Positions 12,634-20,621 of a DNA stretch of 20,621 nucleotides are shown here, piece by piece (the first letter of the stretch is position 1; each line of letters begins with the position of its first letter). The stretch is taken from positions 1 through 20,621 of IMG/VR virus record IMGVR_UViG_3300050132_000501, one strand, 5' to 3'. Source of the DNA: a virus. The position numbers were made by a program, and so were the translations under genes. The notes beneath the pieces are model-generated. The model made no database searches. It saw only the letters and a program-made list of their open reading frames with translations, and was not told the origin of the DNA.

Positions 12634-15633
12634 ATGACCACTTATAAGGGCATCGGGTTCGATGGCGGGGACTTCGATCCCACCCTCTATCCCTGGCTAA
12701 CCGGCTCGGTCACCGGCGCTTATGATCCTGCCGCCGGTCAAGGCCTTCTGTTCGGCGGCCATGATGTCTCGCATGGCAACGGAACCTTACCGGACTCGCG
12801 CCTATATGGCGCGGAGGGGTGGAGCACCCAGGTCTATCGCTATGACATCGACAACGGGACGTACACGTTCCGTTGCGCCGTGGGCAACGTTAACATTAGC
12901 GGTGCGGCCAGTCTGGTTATCGACAACGACGACGGGGCCGCCATCGTCTTGAACAGCGGCGCTTCTATCGACATTCATCAGGTGCTTGTCGCCGACAACA
13001 CCGTTATGTCAGACACCGACTGGATCGCCAGCAACGGTGGCTTGGGCGGCGGTCCCGGCGTCAGCGTCTCCGTCACCAAAGGCTACGTCCTTCTCTATGC
13101 GGACGAAGGCACCACCGGCAATCCCCGCATCGTCCAGTTCGAAAGCTCGGGCGTCACACTTGAGGACGCGACCCTAGCTACCGACCATACCAACTATACG
13201 GCCACAGCAACTGGCGGCGTGACGACCATCGGAAGTGCTGTCGTTACCGGCCTGTCCAGCACGTCGGGCATGAAGACTGGGATGCGGTTCGACGCCTCAA
13301 GTGTGCCCTATGGCAGGACGATCCTGAGCGTCGATAGCGGCAGTCAGGTCACCCTGAACGACGGAACGGGCGTTACCGCCGCGACCGGCTTAGCTGTACG
13401 AGTGGGCTATTCCGTGACGTTGTATGAGGCCTCGCCGGCTAATGCGGTCATTGCGCCGATCACCCTGGTTAACGGCCCCAGGGACGGCCTAATCGTCTAC
13501 GAAGCGGACGGAACGACAGTCAGTCCCTACATCAAGGCGGTTAAAGTGGGCTCGCAGCCCTGGCTCGGATACAGTACCACGCCCCTGCCCGGCGCGACGC
13601 CTCACGCCTTCAAAATCTATCAACCGAATGGCAGTGACACCCCGCATACCACGTCGATTTCCCTTCCCGTGATTGCGGCCCCGAACAAGCTGGCCGACGC
13701 CGCAGTGCGGCCGGTCCTGGCCAAGATGCTGACGCCGAACTACCTGCGGCGCAAGAACACCCTGGACACCATCGAGAGCGGCAAGTGGCACGGATACAAG
13801 GGACAGGCCTTCGAAGCCAGCGTGACGGTTTATTCGATCTCGCAACTTCTCGACCAGATGAACACCTTCCAGAGTTCCGCAGGTGTCAACAAATGGTTCC
13901 ACATCAGGCTGGGGACCGGCAGTGGGTCGGACGATTGGGCGTCGGACTCGTCGGGCTGGAACAGCACGGGCTTTGACTTTAAACCCGCCCTGGGTGGCGG
14001 CCTGTTGATTACCAACGCGCCGACCCAGCAACCCGCCATCACCGGGGGTATCTACACCGCTGAACCCTGCGGCTTGCAGTTCGGCCTGCTTGGGGCCTAC
14101 GCGGGCATCGCCAACTCGCCGATCCTGCTGGCTACCGATACCGGCGCTCCCTGCTGGCGTGGCGATGGCCACAATGTCGATGCTGCGACGACCATCATCT
14201 TCGAGAATGTCTGGTTCGGCAGCTTGGCAAATCCCGCCAACTCTGGCGACAGCATGAGCACGACGGCGGACAAGGCTGGCTGGGGCCTTGGCTTCAACTA
14301 TGTTGGCGAGCAACTTACTGTCCGAAACTGCCGGTTCCTCGGGACGGCGCTGGGGATCATCGCCATCGCCTGTCGGCGCGTCGAAATCCTCGACAATGAA
14401 TTCGCGGTGCTCAACGATGACTGCATCCGCATTGGCGCTCTTGTTCACCCCTATGGCCGCTGGGGGACGAGCGGGCTGCTGGACGGGACTGGCGGCGACG
14501 ACGTGTTCTACAATATCGCCCGCAACACTCAGCACCGCCAGATCGACATTGCCGACACGATCGGCTGGTCAGGCGTCAACTGGGGTGATCCCCACTGGGA
14601 TGTCATCCAAGTCCAGACCCAAACCTTCTTCTTCGACGCCACGGGCTGCACGACCACGGCCGGAAGTGCGGTTGTGCCTGGCATTCCCAGCACCACGGGC
14701 ATGCTCGCTGGCCAGGTCTTTGACTGCCCGACCGTGCCCTTGGGGCGCACCATCGCCAGCGTCGATAGTGGCACTCAGATCACCCTGGCGAGCGGGGCGG
14801 GCGTAACCGCAGGCTCTAGTCTTCCAGCTGCGGCCAGGACCTATACCGGCTGTATCCACATCGTGAATGAAGACTGGACGGTCGTTAACAAGGTCTCGAC
14901 CATCAGCGTTTGCCCGTCCGACTCTAGCCGGGTGGGCTTCCCGGTGCGGCAGTTCTTCGAGCCCAGCGATGTCTGCCCGATCTATGGGTCATTCAACAAC
15001 AACATGGCGGGAAATTCAGCCAAGGCCGGTCTCGATTTCGGCAATGGCATTGGCTTCGCGGAGTTCAACTCGTTTGGCGGCTCCGCGCAAATGCCGTCAT
15101 CAACCGTTGATGCGGTGGTTCAGTCCATCCAGGAGATTTTCAGCCGCAACGATGAGCTTAAGGGCGCGCCGAACTGCAACTATAGCCGCCTGAACATCGC
15201 CCACGCCGTTTCAAACAACCTTGGGATCAGCCTGTTCTCTGAAGGCGATGTGGTGGCTGACTTCGCTGACGACGGCACCACTGAGACACGGCCCGGCGCG
15301 GTCATGGCCGGAACCTTCACCCAGGACGGCGACCGCACCGGCCGTTGGGTCTATTCTATTGACGACACCCTGTCGGCCGATGACCTGCGCAAGGCGTTCT
15401 ACGACACCTTCAAGCCGAAAGCTGGCGTCCTAGCGGGTGTTTCTGAGCTTCATCTACGACTGAACCCCGGAGACATGGCGACCTTGTCCAACAGTCATGC
15501 CGGGAGCCTCAACGCCATCACGGATGGGGAGCCCATCGCTACGGGTGCTGAAGGCGCATCTGCGACCTGGCATCGCGGCGCCTCGGAAACCGGCCCGACG
15601 GACGGCATTGACCTTACCTACGGCGTGATCTGA
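12634..15633 (+). CDS. tailspike-like protein with beta-helix domain
   Basis: This 999-residue tail protein is probably the receptor-binding spike. Residues 1-170 look like an all-beta head domain ([20 protein letters not shown]). Residues 192-250 form a compact module, and a second copy occurs at 669-727 with 37 of 59 residues identical by eye. Between the two, about 500-610, are parallel beta-helix coils ([41 protein letters not shown], ending at residue 601). The NDDCIRIG turn recalls pectate-lyase-like polysaccharide enzymes. The C-terminal 270 residues are unassigned. The start ATG follows AGGGG, 9 bases after the previous stop. It could cleave or bind a host capsule or O-antigen; catalytic residues cannot be named. 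There is no match to the P22 gp9 head-binding domain that I can see. Confidence 0.7.
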   Translation: MTTYKGIGFDGGDFDPTLYPWLTGSVTGAYDPAAGQGLLFGGHDVSHGNGTLPDSRLYGAEGWSTQVYRYDIDNGTYTFRCAVGNVNISGAASLVIDNDDGAAIVLNSGASIDIHQVLVADNTVMSDTDWIASNGGLGGGPGVSVSVTKGYVLLYADEGTTGNPRIVQFESSGVTLEDATLATDHTNYTATATGGVTTIGSAVVTGLSSTSGMKTGMRFDASSVPYGRTILSVDSGSQVTLNDGTGVTAATGLAVRVGYSVTLYEASPANAVIAPITLVNGPRDGLIVYEADGTTVSPYIKAVKVGSQPWLGYSTTPLPGATPHAFKIYQPNGSDTPHTTSISLPVIAAPNKLADAAVRPVLAKMLTPNYLRRKNTLDTIESGKWHGYKGQAFEASVTVYSISQLLDQMNTFQSSAGVNKWFHIRLGTGSGSDDWASDSSGWNSTGFDFKPALGGGLLITNAPTQQPAITGGIYTAEPCGLQFGLLGAYAGIANSPILLATDTGAPCWRGDGHNVDAATTIIFENVWFGSLANPANSGDSMSTTADKAGWGLGFNYVGEQLTVRNCRFLGTALGIIAIACRRVEILDNEFAVLNDDCIRIGALVHPYGRWGTSGLLDGTGGDDVFYNIARNTQHRQIDIADTIGWSGVNWGDPHWDVIQVQTQTFFFDATGCTTTAGSAVVPGIPSTTGMLAGQVFDCPTVPLGRTIASVDSGTQITLASGAGVTAGSSLPAAARTYTGCIHIVNEDWTVVNKVSTISVCPSDSSRVGFPVRQFFEPSDVCPIYGSFNNNMAGNSAKAGLDFGNGIGFAEFNSFGGSAQMPSSTVDAVVQSIQEIFSRNDELKGAPNCNYSRLNIAHAVSNNLGISLFSEGDVVADFADDGTTETRPGAVMAGTFTQDGDRTGRWVYSIDDTLSADDLRKAFYDTFKPKAGVLAGVSELHLRLNPGDMATLSNSHAGSLNAITDGEPIATGAEGASATWHRGASETGPTDGIDLTYGVI
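13207..13383 (+). repeat. tailspike internal module, copy 1
   Basis: Encodes residues 192-250, with GSAVV, STSGM and [18 protein letters not shown]. It pairs with the copy at 14638-14814. The DNA over the SVDSG part differs at only about three bases in 28. Confidence 0.75.
14638..14814 (+). repeat. tailspike internal module, copy 2
   Basis: Encodes residues 669-727, with GSAVV, STTGM and [18 protein letters not shown]. It is the same length as copy 1, with no gaps needed in the alignment, and sits just after the beta-helix region. Confidence 0.75.
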
Positions 15634-15643
15634 GGGGCGAGCC

Positions 15644-16609
15644 ATGGCTGACACCACCACCACCAATTACAGCTTCGTCAAACCCGAGGTCGGCGCATCC
15701 GCCGATACCTGGGGTGGGAAGCTGAATGGCGATTTGGATGCCATCGACACCGCGCTCGCCGCGCTTGATGGGGCGGCGCTGAAGAAGGCCAGCAACCTAT
15801 CCGACCTGGCCAGCGCCAGCACCGCGCGGACCAATCTGGGGCTGGGTGACGCTGCGGTAAAGAACACCGGCACGAGCAGCGGCACGCTGGCGGCCGGAGA
15901 CGATGGCCGGATCACAGGCGCGACGCAGAAGTCCGCCAACCTCTCCGACCTCGGTTCGGCGTCCACGGCGAGAGCCAACCTTGGCCTTGGCGGGGCTTCA
16001 GTCCTGAACGTCGGCTCCTCATCCAACACGGTGGCGGCGGGTGATGACGCCCGGTTCGGCGCCGCGGCGCTGAAAGCCTTGAACCTGTCTGACCTGGCTT
16101 CTCCCTCGACGGCGCGGGGAAACCTGGGCCTTGGCGGAGCATCTGTCTTGAATATCGGGACGGCCTCTGGAACGGTCGCGGCCGGTGACGACAGCCGGAT
16201 CACGGGCGCCGCTCAAAAGGCGTCGAACCTTTCCGACCTGGCCAATGCGGCGGCGGCGCGGTCCAACCTGGCTTTGGGCTCTCTGGCCACCTTGTCAGCC
16301 GTCAACAACGGCAATTGGTCGGGCGCGGTGCTGACCATCGCCAATGGGGGCACGGGCGCAGGCGATGCGGCGACGGCTCGGTCAAACCTGGGTGTAACGG
16401 CTGCGAATATTGGGTTGGGCTCGGTCGATAATAAGTCGTCGGCCACCATCCGTGGCGAGCTGACGGCTGCCAATGTGAACACCGCGTTGGGCAAGACGGC
16501 CGCGCGCATGAACGCGGGGACCGGCACGAACTCTGGCCTGATCTCTGTCGGCACGGCCGCCCCCAGCGGCACGCCTGACGACGGCCAAATCTATTTGCAG
16601 TACACCTGA
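15644..16609 (+). CDS. repeat-rich tail fibre protein
   Basis: This 321-residue fibre-type protein has an N-terminus ([22 protein letters not shown]) of the wording common at the start of phage tail-fibre or spike-associated proteins. Three 48-residue repeats follow at residues 48-95, 96-143 and 144-191, each reading NLSDL, STARxNLGLG, then AAGDDxR. A fourth is partial (from 192), and the last part diverges ([20 protein letters not shown], then [13 protein letters not shown]). Such STARxNLGL and NGGTG repeats typically form trimeric fibrous stalks. GAGGGG 6-11 bases upstream fixes the ATG. It lies 10 bases after the tailspike gene and its stop overlaps the next ATG as TGATG. No chaperone or receptor-tip domain is obvious. 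Confidence 0.8.
   Translation: MADTTTTNYSFVKPEVGASADTWGGKLNGDLDAIDTALAALDGAALKKASNLSDLASASTARTNLGLGDAAVKNTGTSSGTLAAGDDGRITGATQKSANLSDLGSASTARANLGLGGASVLNVGSSSNTVAAGDDARFGAAALKALNLSDLASPSTARGNLGLGGASVLNIGTASGTVAAGDDSRITGAAQKASNLSDLANAAAARSNLALGSLATLSAVNNGNWSGAVLTIANGGTGAGDAATARSNLGVTAANIGLGSVDNKSSATIRGELTAANVNTALGKTAARMNAGTGTNSGLISVGTAAPSGTPDDGQIYLQYT
15785..16216 (+). repeat. three tandem 144-bp repeats in the fibre gene
   Basis: Units at 15785-15928, 15929-16072 and 16073-16216 encode equal 48-residue repeats without gaps. A partial, degenerating fourth unit begins at 16217. Copy number could change by recombination without frameshift. Confidence 0.85.
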
Positions 16610-17007
16610 TGAGCGGTCTCAATGTCGGCGTTGGCGGAGCGTGGAAGTCAGCCAAGCCTTTCGTGGGCGTCGGGGGGGTGTGGAAGGCCGTCCAGGCGGG
16701 GTTCGTCGGCGTCGGTGGCGTGTGGAAGCAGTTCTATACGGCCGTTCCCGCAATGTCGGTCACACCCGTCAATGGCTCCTGGTTTCCCGAATATGACAGC
16801 AGTAGCGGGGTTCCGGTCCTGGTCGACTATGTTGGTTCCTGTAGCGTCTCGGTATCCGGCGGCGTTGCGCCATATACCTATAGCTGGCCCGGGGGCACGG
16901 ACACCTACACCGAGCGAACGGCCAGCCCCTACAACCGAAGCATCGATTGCACCGTGACGGACTCGGTGGGGACATCCCAAACTGTCAACGCCCAGATCAA
17001 TCCATGA
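16609..17007 (+). CDS. small tail protein with VGVGGxWK repeats and Ig-like domain
   Basis: This is a 132-residue protein. The first 43 residues contain three copies of VGVGG[AV]WK (6-13, 19-26, 33-40), a pattern often found in small phage tail or fibre-tip proteins. From about residue 48 there is a beta-sandwich-like domain (VSGGVAPYTYSWPGG, then SIDCTVTDSVGTSQTVNAQI) resembling PKD or Ig-like folds, with a possible disulfide between C71 and C117. The ATG overlaps the fibre stop as TGATG, and its own stop overlaps the next ATG as ATGA, so it is translated in step with both. It probably decorates or tips the fibre. The repeat is a recognised pattern; its exact role is unknown. Confidence 0.7.
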   Translation: MSGLNVGVGGAWKSAKPFVGVGGVWKAVQAGFVGVGGVWKQFYTAVPAMSVTPVNGSWFPEYDSSSGVPVLVDYVGSCSVSVSGGVAPYTYSWPGGTDTYTERTASPYNRSIDCTVTDSVGTSQTVNAQINP

Positions 17008-18482
17008 CTCTTGTCCCTCTGACCCTGCCGCCCGGTGTCTATCGCAACGGCACGGAGGATCAGTCGAGCGGCCGCTACTATGACAGCAACTTGGTGCGCT
17101 GGACGGAAGGCACGCTTCGCCCCATGGGCGGCTGGACGACGCTTTCGCAATCTCCGGTCACCGGCAAGGGCCGCGCGATCCTGACTTGGCGCGACAACAG
17201 CGGCAACCGATGGGCGGCCATCGGCACCCATTCGAACCTCTACATCATGGACCGGCTGGGCCAGGTTTATGACATCACGCCCTCTGGCCTGACGGTCGGC
17301 GCTCCGGTTGCTCCCGTGGGCGGTGGCTACGGCGGCGGCGACTATGGGGCGGGAGACTACGGCGCTCCGGGCGACGATCCCGGCCTTATCGGCGACGCGA
17401 CCATTTGGTCACTCGATACTTTCGGCGAAAACCTGGTCGCCCTGAACAACGCCGATGGTCTGCTCTACCAGTGGCTCTTGGACACGGCCACAGCTGCCGT
17501 AGTCGTCTCAGCAGCCCCTGTGAACAGCCGGGCGCTGGTGGTGACCGAAGAACGCTTCCTGCTCCTCCTGGGCGCCGCTGGAAATCCGCGTCTAGTCCAA
17601 TGGGCAGATCAGGAGAGCCTGACCGCCTGGACGCCCGACCCGACCATCCAGGCCGGGAACTTCCCGTTGCAGTCTCGCGGCCGGCTGATGTGCGGGGCGC
17701 GCATCCGGGGCGGCACGTTGCTGTTCACCGACCAGGAAGCCTATCTGGCCACCTATGTCGGTGCGCCGCTGATCTACGGCTTCCAGCGGATCGGGGAGGG
17801 GTGCGGCATCATCAGCCAGGGCGCGGCCTGCGTCGGCGGTGACGCCGTGATCGCCTGGATGGGCGCCAAGGGCTTCTGGACCTTCGACGGCTATGCCGAG
17901 CCTTTGGCCTGCGATGTGTCGGACTATGTTTTCGGGGATCTGAACAGAAACCAAGTCTCGCTGATCACGGTGACCTATTCGCCCAGCTATGGCGAGATCA
18001 CCTGGTTCTATCCGTCGTCCATGTCGTCGGAAAACGACCGCTACGTTCGCTGGAATCACCGGGAAAATCATTGGGCCATCGGTCAGCTTTCGAGAACCGC
18101 GGGCATTGAGGAGGGCGTCTTTACCCAGCCCTTCATGGTCGGCCCGGACGGCGACGTCTTCGCCCACGAGACAGGTTGGAACTATGATGGCGCGGTCCCC
18201 TTTGCGGAGACCAGCCCGATCGCGATGGGGGCCGGCGACAATGTCTTCACCGCGCTGTCGCTGATCCCCGACGAGCTGACGGTAGGCGGGGTGCAGGCGA
18301 GTTTTATCACCAGAATGGAGCCAACGGGCGCGACCCGAACCTATGGCCCCTATAGCCCGACTATCAAAACCGACGTCCGGTTTACGGCGCGTCAGGCGCG
18401 GATGCGGCTGACCGCCACCGGCAACGGCGACTGGCGGGTCGGGACCTTCAAGATCGATGTGACGCGGGGAGGTTTGCGATGA
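17004..18482 (+). CDS. P22 gp10-like tail hub/DNA stabilisation protein
   Basis: This 492-residue protein is expected to close the head after packaging by attaching below the adaptors. The N-terminus LPPGVYRNGTEDQSSGRYYDSNLVRW is followed by GGWTTLSQSP, and beta-propeller-like stretches such as IWSDTFGENL-type blades recur (IWSLDTFGENLVALNNADG; NPRLVQWADQESLTAWTP; GFWTFDGYAEPL; YVRWNHRENHWAIGQL). These are typical of the gp10-like family of short-tailed phages. A Gly/Tyr/Asp loop (GGGYGGGDYGAGDYG near 111-125) is a family feature. I use the ATG at 17004, which overlaps the previous stop as ATGA; the frame extends upstream to 16947 inside the previous gene, without a better start. The 3' end overlaps the next gene, ATGA at 18479. 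Confidence 0.8.
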   Translation: MTLVPLTLPPGVYRNGTEDQSSGRYYDSNLVRWTEGTLRPMGGWTTLSQSPVTGKGRAILTWRDNSGNRWAAIGTHSNLYIMDRLGQVYDITPSGLTVGAPVAPVGGGYGGGDYGAGDYGAPGDDPGLIGDATIWSLDTFGENLVALNNADGLLYQWLLDTATAAVVVSAAPVNSRALVVTEERFLLLLGAAGNPRLVQWADQESLTAWTPDPTIQAGNFPLQSRGRLMCGARIRGGTLLFTDQEAYLATYVGAPLIYGFQRIGEGCGIISQGAACVGGDAVIAWMGAKGFWTFDGYAEPLACDVSDYVFGDLNRNQVSLITVTYSPSYGEITWFYPSSMSSENDRYVRWNHRENHWAIGQLSRTAGIEEGVFTQPFMVGPDGDVFAHETGWNYDGAVPFAETSPIAMGAGDNVFTALSLIPDELTVGGVQASFITRMEPTGATRTYGPYSPTIKTDVRFTARQARMRLTATGNGDWRVGTFKIDVTRGGLR

Positions 18483-18685
18483 TTCTGGCTTCTCCGCCCA
18501 AGGAATACAGCCCGTCCGACCAGGCCCAGATGCGCGACGCCATGCGCCGGGCCGACGGCGAGAACCACAAGCGCGGGCGGGATGTAGAGCTGGCGGCAAG
18601 CCGGCTGATCGTCACCGACGAAGTCACCGGCGTGCGCTATCGGCTGAAAATGGCGTCCGGCGTGGCGTCGTGGGTGGCGGTGTAG
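18479..18685 (+). CDS. small phage protein of the tail module, unknown function
   Basis: This is a 68-residue protein overlapping the end of the gp10-like gene by four bases (ATGA). It begins ILASPPKEYSPSDQAQMRDAM and ends RLIVTDEVTGVRYRLKMASGVASWVAV. That outline, a short helix then a VTGxxYxLxMxSG hairpin, recurs in small proteins next to gp10-like genes in other podoviral prophages, as far as I recall. There is no signal peptide or membrane segment. Function unknown; by position it may be a minor virion or assembly component. Confidence 0.65.
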   Translation: MILASPPKEYSPSDQAQMRDAMRRADGENHKRGRDVELAASRLIVTDEVTGVRYRLKMASGVASWVAV

Positions 18686-18692
18686 GGACAAG

Positions 18693-19064
18693 ATGACTGA
18701 CGCCGAGGCCCACTGGCTGCGTTGTCGGCCGTGGGTGGAGGCGGCGCTGGGTTATGCCGGCGGGACCCACGTGTGGACCGACGTCTGGGCCGAGATCGCG
18801 GCTGGGGAGTGCCAGTTCTGGCCCGGTGAGCGGTCAGCGATGGTCACCCATATCCTGGACTTCCCTCGCTCCCGGGGCTTGCACTTCTGGCTGTGCGGCG
18901 GGGATTTGAGCGAGCTGCTCGATATGCTGCCGCAAATCGAGGCCTGGGGCCACGCCCAGGGCTGCACGAAGTTCACCACCGCCGGCCGCCCAGGCTGGCA
19001 ACGGGTGCTGAAAGCCCATGGCTATCAGCCCGTATGGAATGTTTGCGCGAAGGACACACCATGA
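18693..19064 (+). CDS. GNAT-like fold protein in the tail module
   Basis: This 123-residue protein has the outline of a short N-acetyltransferase fold: a helix (WVEAALGYAG), the strands MVTHILDFP and LHFWLCGG, the helix LSELLDMLPQIEAWGHAQG, the strand TKFTTAGRPGW, then RVLKAHGYQPVW. GRxGWxRVLxxxGY is a recurrent ending in phage proteins of this kind. The canonical acetyl-CoA loop (Q/RxxGxG/A) is not evident, so enzyme activity is doubtful and a structural use is possible. It begins 8 bases after the previous gene, with a weak AGGGA site, and its stop overlaps the ejection-protein ATG (ATGA at 19061-19064). Confidence 0.6.
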   Translation: MTDAEAHWLRCRPWVEAALGYAGGTHVWTDVWAEIAAGECQFWPGERSAMVTHILDFPRSRGLHFWLCGGDLSELLDMLPQIEAWGHAQGCTKFTTAGRPGWQRVLKAHGYQPVWNVCAKDTP

Positions 19065-20401
19065 GCTTCAGTCTCGGCAAATCGAAGTCTAAGTCTTCGT
19101 CTCAGAGCCAGAGCCAGAGTACGAGCACCAATACACTCGATCCGACCCTATCGAACGCTCTGTATGGCAACGTCCAGCGGGCCACCGCCGCGGCCGACAG
19201 CCTGACCCCCTATACGGGTCAGCGGGTGGCGGGGTTCAACGATACACAGCTGTCCGCCCAGAATGACCTGACCAATCTTGCCCATTCGAATGTCGGCGGC
19301 AGCCTGTTGAATACGGCGGGTCAGGCCGCCAGCGCGGCTGCGGCTTACAAGCCGCAGACCGTTAACAGCACGGCCTATACGCCGGCCAGCGTCACCAACC
19401 CGGCGCCTGTGGCTCTGAACACCGCCGCGGCCGCCAATGCTGGTCCGGCCGCCCAGGCAACGGCGGCCGGCGCCGATCGCGGGGCGGTGCAGAATGTTTC
19501 GACCGGCCCGATAACCGCCGACCAGATCAGCGCCTATTTCAACCCCTACCAATCCTCGGTGGTTGATGCGACAAACGCCGATCTTCAGCGCCAGAAGGCG
19601 ATCGACCAGCTGAACAACGCCGCCGCCGCCACCAAGGCGGGCGCATTTGGCGGGACCGGCGCGGCGGTGCTGTCCAGCCTGACCAACGATAACTACACCC
19701 GCCAGATGGCGACAGCCGACGCCAACCTGAACAGCCAGGGTTACAACACGGCCCTGGCCGCCGCCCAGGCCGACGTCGCCCGCAAGCTGACGGCCGATCA
19801 AGGCAATCAGAACATCGATCTGGGCGTGGCGACAACCAATGCTGGGCTGCTGAACACCACCAATCTCGCCAACGCCTCGACGCTGAACAGCCAGGCGGCG
19901 TTGAATTCCGGTTATGAACAGCAGGCCAACCTGGCCAATGCGGCGGCCGGCAATCAGAACGCCCAGTTCAACACCAGCCTGGCCAACGCCACCGACCTGG
20001 CCAATGCGTCGGCTGCCAATAGCGCGGCGCAGTTCAACGCCGGCCAGGATCTAGCGGCGCAGCAGGCCAACCAGCAGGCCGGCCTGAACGCCAACAGCCA
20101 GGCGATCAGCGCCGGCGGTTTACTTGGCAACCTGTCCAACGAGCAACAGAGTCAGGCGATCACCAACGCCGGCCTGCTGGGCCAAGTGGGCGACGCGCAA
20201 CAGGCTCAGTCGCAGAAGGAACTGTCCGCCGCCCTGCAAGCCTACCAGGACGGCCAAGCCCTGACCCAGCAACAACAAGCCATGGTCAACAGCGCACTGG
20301 CCCTGCTGCCGGTCACCGGCACGGTGAGCGACAGCGGCACGTCGTCCGGCCAAGCGACAGGACAAGAAATCACTGCCAAAGCCGCTTACAGCGGAAAATA
20401 G
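19061..20401 (+). CDS. phage DNA ejection/internal virion protein
   Basis: This 446-residue protein is very rich in Ala, Asn, Gln and Ser. After a Lys/Ser/Gln start (MSFSLGKSKSKSSSQSQSQS) comes PYTGQRVAGFNDTQLSAQN. The core has ISAYFNPYQSSVVDATNADLQRQ and ATKAGAFGG, wordings shared by large internal proteins of many podoviral prophages. It then runs into irregular helical repeats (TTNAGLLNTTNLANASTLNS, QQANLANAAAGNQNAQFNTS). Such low-charge amphipathic helices suit proteins that are packed inside the head and threaded out to form a channel across the host envelope. The start is ATG at 19061, overlapping the previous stop; the frame upstream to 18893 is a shadow inside the GNAT-like gene. No lytic domain is visible here, so wall digestion would need one of the separate hydrolases. 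Confidence 0.7.
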   Translation: MSFSLGKSKSKSSSQSQSQSTSTNTLDPTLSNALYGNVQRATAAADSLTPYTGQRVAGFNDTQLSAQNDLTNLAHSNVGGSLLNTAGQAASAAAAYKPQTVNSTAYTPASVTNPAPVALNTAAAANAGPAAQATAAGADRGAVQNVSTGPITADQISAYFNPYQSSVVDATNADLQRQKAIDQLNNAAAATKAGAFGGTGAAVLSSLTNDNYTRQMATADANLNSQGYNTALAAAQADVARKLTADQGNQNIDLGVATTNAGLLNTTNLANASTLNSQAALNSGYEQQANLANAAAGNQNAQFNTSLANATDLANASAANSAAQFNAGQDLAAQQANQQAGLNANSQAISAGGLLGNLSNEQQSQAITNAGLLGQVGDAQQAQSQKELSAALQAYQDGQALTQQQQAMVNSALALLPVTGTVSDSGTSSGQATGQEITAKAAYSGK

Positions 20402-20414
20402 GAGTCGTTCTGAT

Positions 20415-20621
20415 ATGACCATACGCGGGATTCTCCATCTTCCGGCGGCGACGCCGCTGGAGCTGAAAACCGAACAACAAATGCTGACCGAAATCCCTGA
20501 CGCGAACGCCACAAGCAACATCGCCTCGCGAGCCATGAACGCGCTGAGTGAGTCCATGTCCCTACCCACCGCCCATGTCAGACCCTTCAGTTTCGGCCCG
20601 CGGGTTGGTGGCGGGCAATAA
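20415..20621 (+). CDS. 68-residue hypothetical protein downstream of the ejection protein
   Basis: This small complete ORF ends exactly at the window edge. GGAG at 20401-20404 gives a ribosome-binding site 10 bases before the ATG. The product (TIRGILHLPAATPLELKTEQ, then ASRAMNALSESMSLP, ending RPFSFGPRVGGGQ) has no signal peptide or membrane segment, and I do not recognise it. It is the next gene of the same late operon, so a minor virion or ejection component is the simplest guess. Confidence 0.5.
   Translation: MTIRGILHLPAATPLELKTEQQMLTEIPDANATSNIASRAMNALSESMSLPTAHVRPFSFGPRVGGGQ

Noticed and set aside
17592-18599. 335-residue minus-strand frame over the gp10-like gene
   Set aside because: Composition is typical of antisense frames and it overlaps a well-supported gene and the next small gene.
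18893-19060. Upstream extension of the ejection protein
   Set aside because: It overlaps the GNAT-like gene in another frame; ATG 19061 has the ATGA junction and the family-type start MSFSLGKSKSK.
1-20621. Integrase, repressor, tRNA genes, att sites, insertion sequences, CRISPR arrays
   Set aside because: Looked for on both strands by eye; no tyrosine or serine recombinase motif, no cloverleaf-like tRNA, no terminal inverted repeats and no regularly spaced direct repeats outside the coding repeats described.

Overview
The window is a run of late (packaging, head, tail) genes of a podovirus-like phage, most likely a prophage segment, from a GC-rich bacterium. There is no tape-measure, tail-tube or sheath gene. 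The head set (P22-type portal, scaffold, P22-type coat) together with two SU10-type adaptor proteins, a P22 gp10-like protein and an Ala/Asn/Gln-rich ejection protein fits a short-tailed virus. A cargo gene with a PEPxxWA-CTERM sorting signal, GC-rich codon use, and frequent TTG/GTG starts and ATGA overlaps suggest an alphaproteobacterial host (Caulobacterales or Sphingomonadales type). That host assignment is inference. No integrase, repressor, replication gene, tRNA or att site is visible.

Layout: (1) 1-1351, a T4-type (GH24) lysozyme with a long N-terminal extension, followed by a secreted lipoprotein. (2) 1409-4843, packaging: a small terminase-like protein, the large terminase and the portal, then a 46-residue coupled ORF. 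(3) 4988-6589, a second cassette of the same plan as (1): a transglycosylase-like protein with a long N-terminal extension, followed by an AT-rich gene for a small secreted protein. (4) 6655-8307, two genes on the minus strand: a PEP-CTERM surface protein and a PAPS-dependent sulfotransferase. (5) 8585-10728, scaffold and major coat protein, closed by a strong rho-independent terminator. (6) 10829-20621, the connector, tail and ejection genes, nearly all joined by ATGA or TGATG overlaps or a few bases: two paralogous adaptors (the second with a Pro-Thr linker and an Ig-like domain), a 999-residue beta-helix tailspike, a repeat-rich fibre, a small Ig-like tail protein, a gp10-like closure protein, a small protein, a GNAT-like protein, the ejection protein and a final 68-residue protein.

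How it fits together: the terminase pumps DNA through the portal into a scaffold/coat shell. The adaptors and the gp10-like protein then close the head, the spike and fibre bind the host, and the ejection protein plus at least one cell-wall hydrolase help DNA cross the envelope. The minus-strand pair looks like lysogenic-conversion cargo acting on the host surface.

The most interesting observations are: the two hydrolase plus secreted-protein cassettes, whose hydrolases have different catalytic folds but share an N-terminal TDxLxxQxRxxI motif; the PEP-CTERM/sulfotransferase island placed inside the head-gene cluster; and the duplicated adaptor that has gained a surface-type Ig-like domain.
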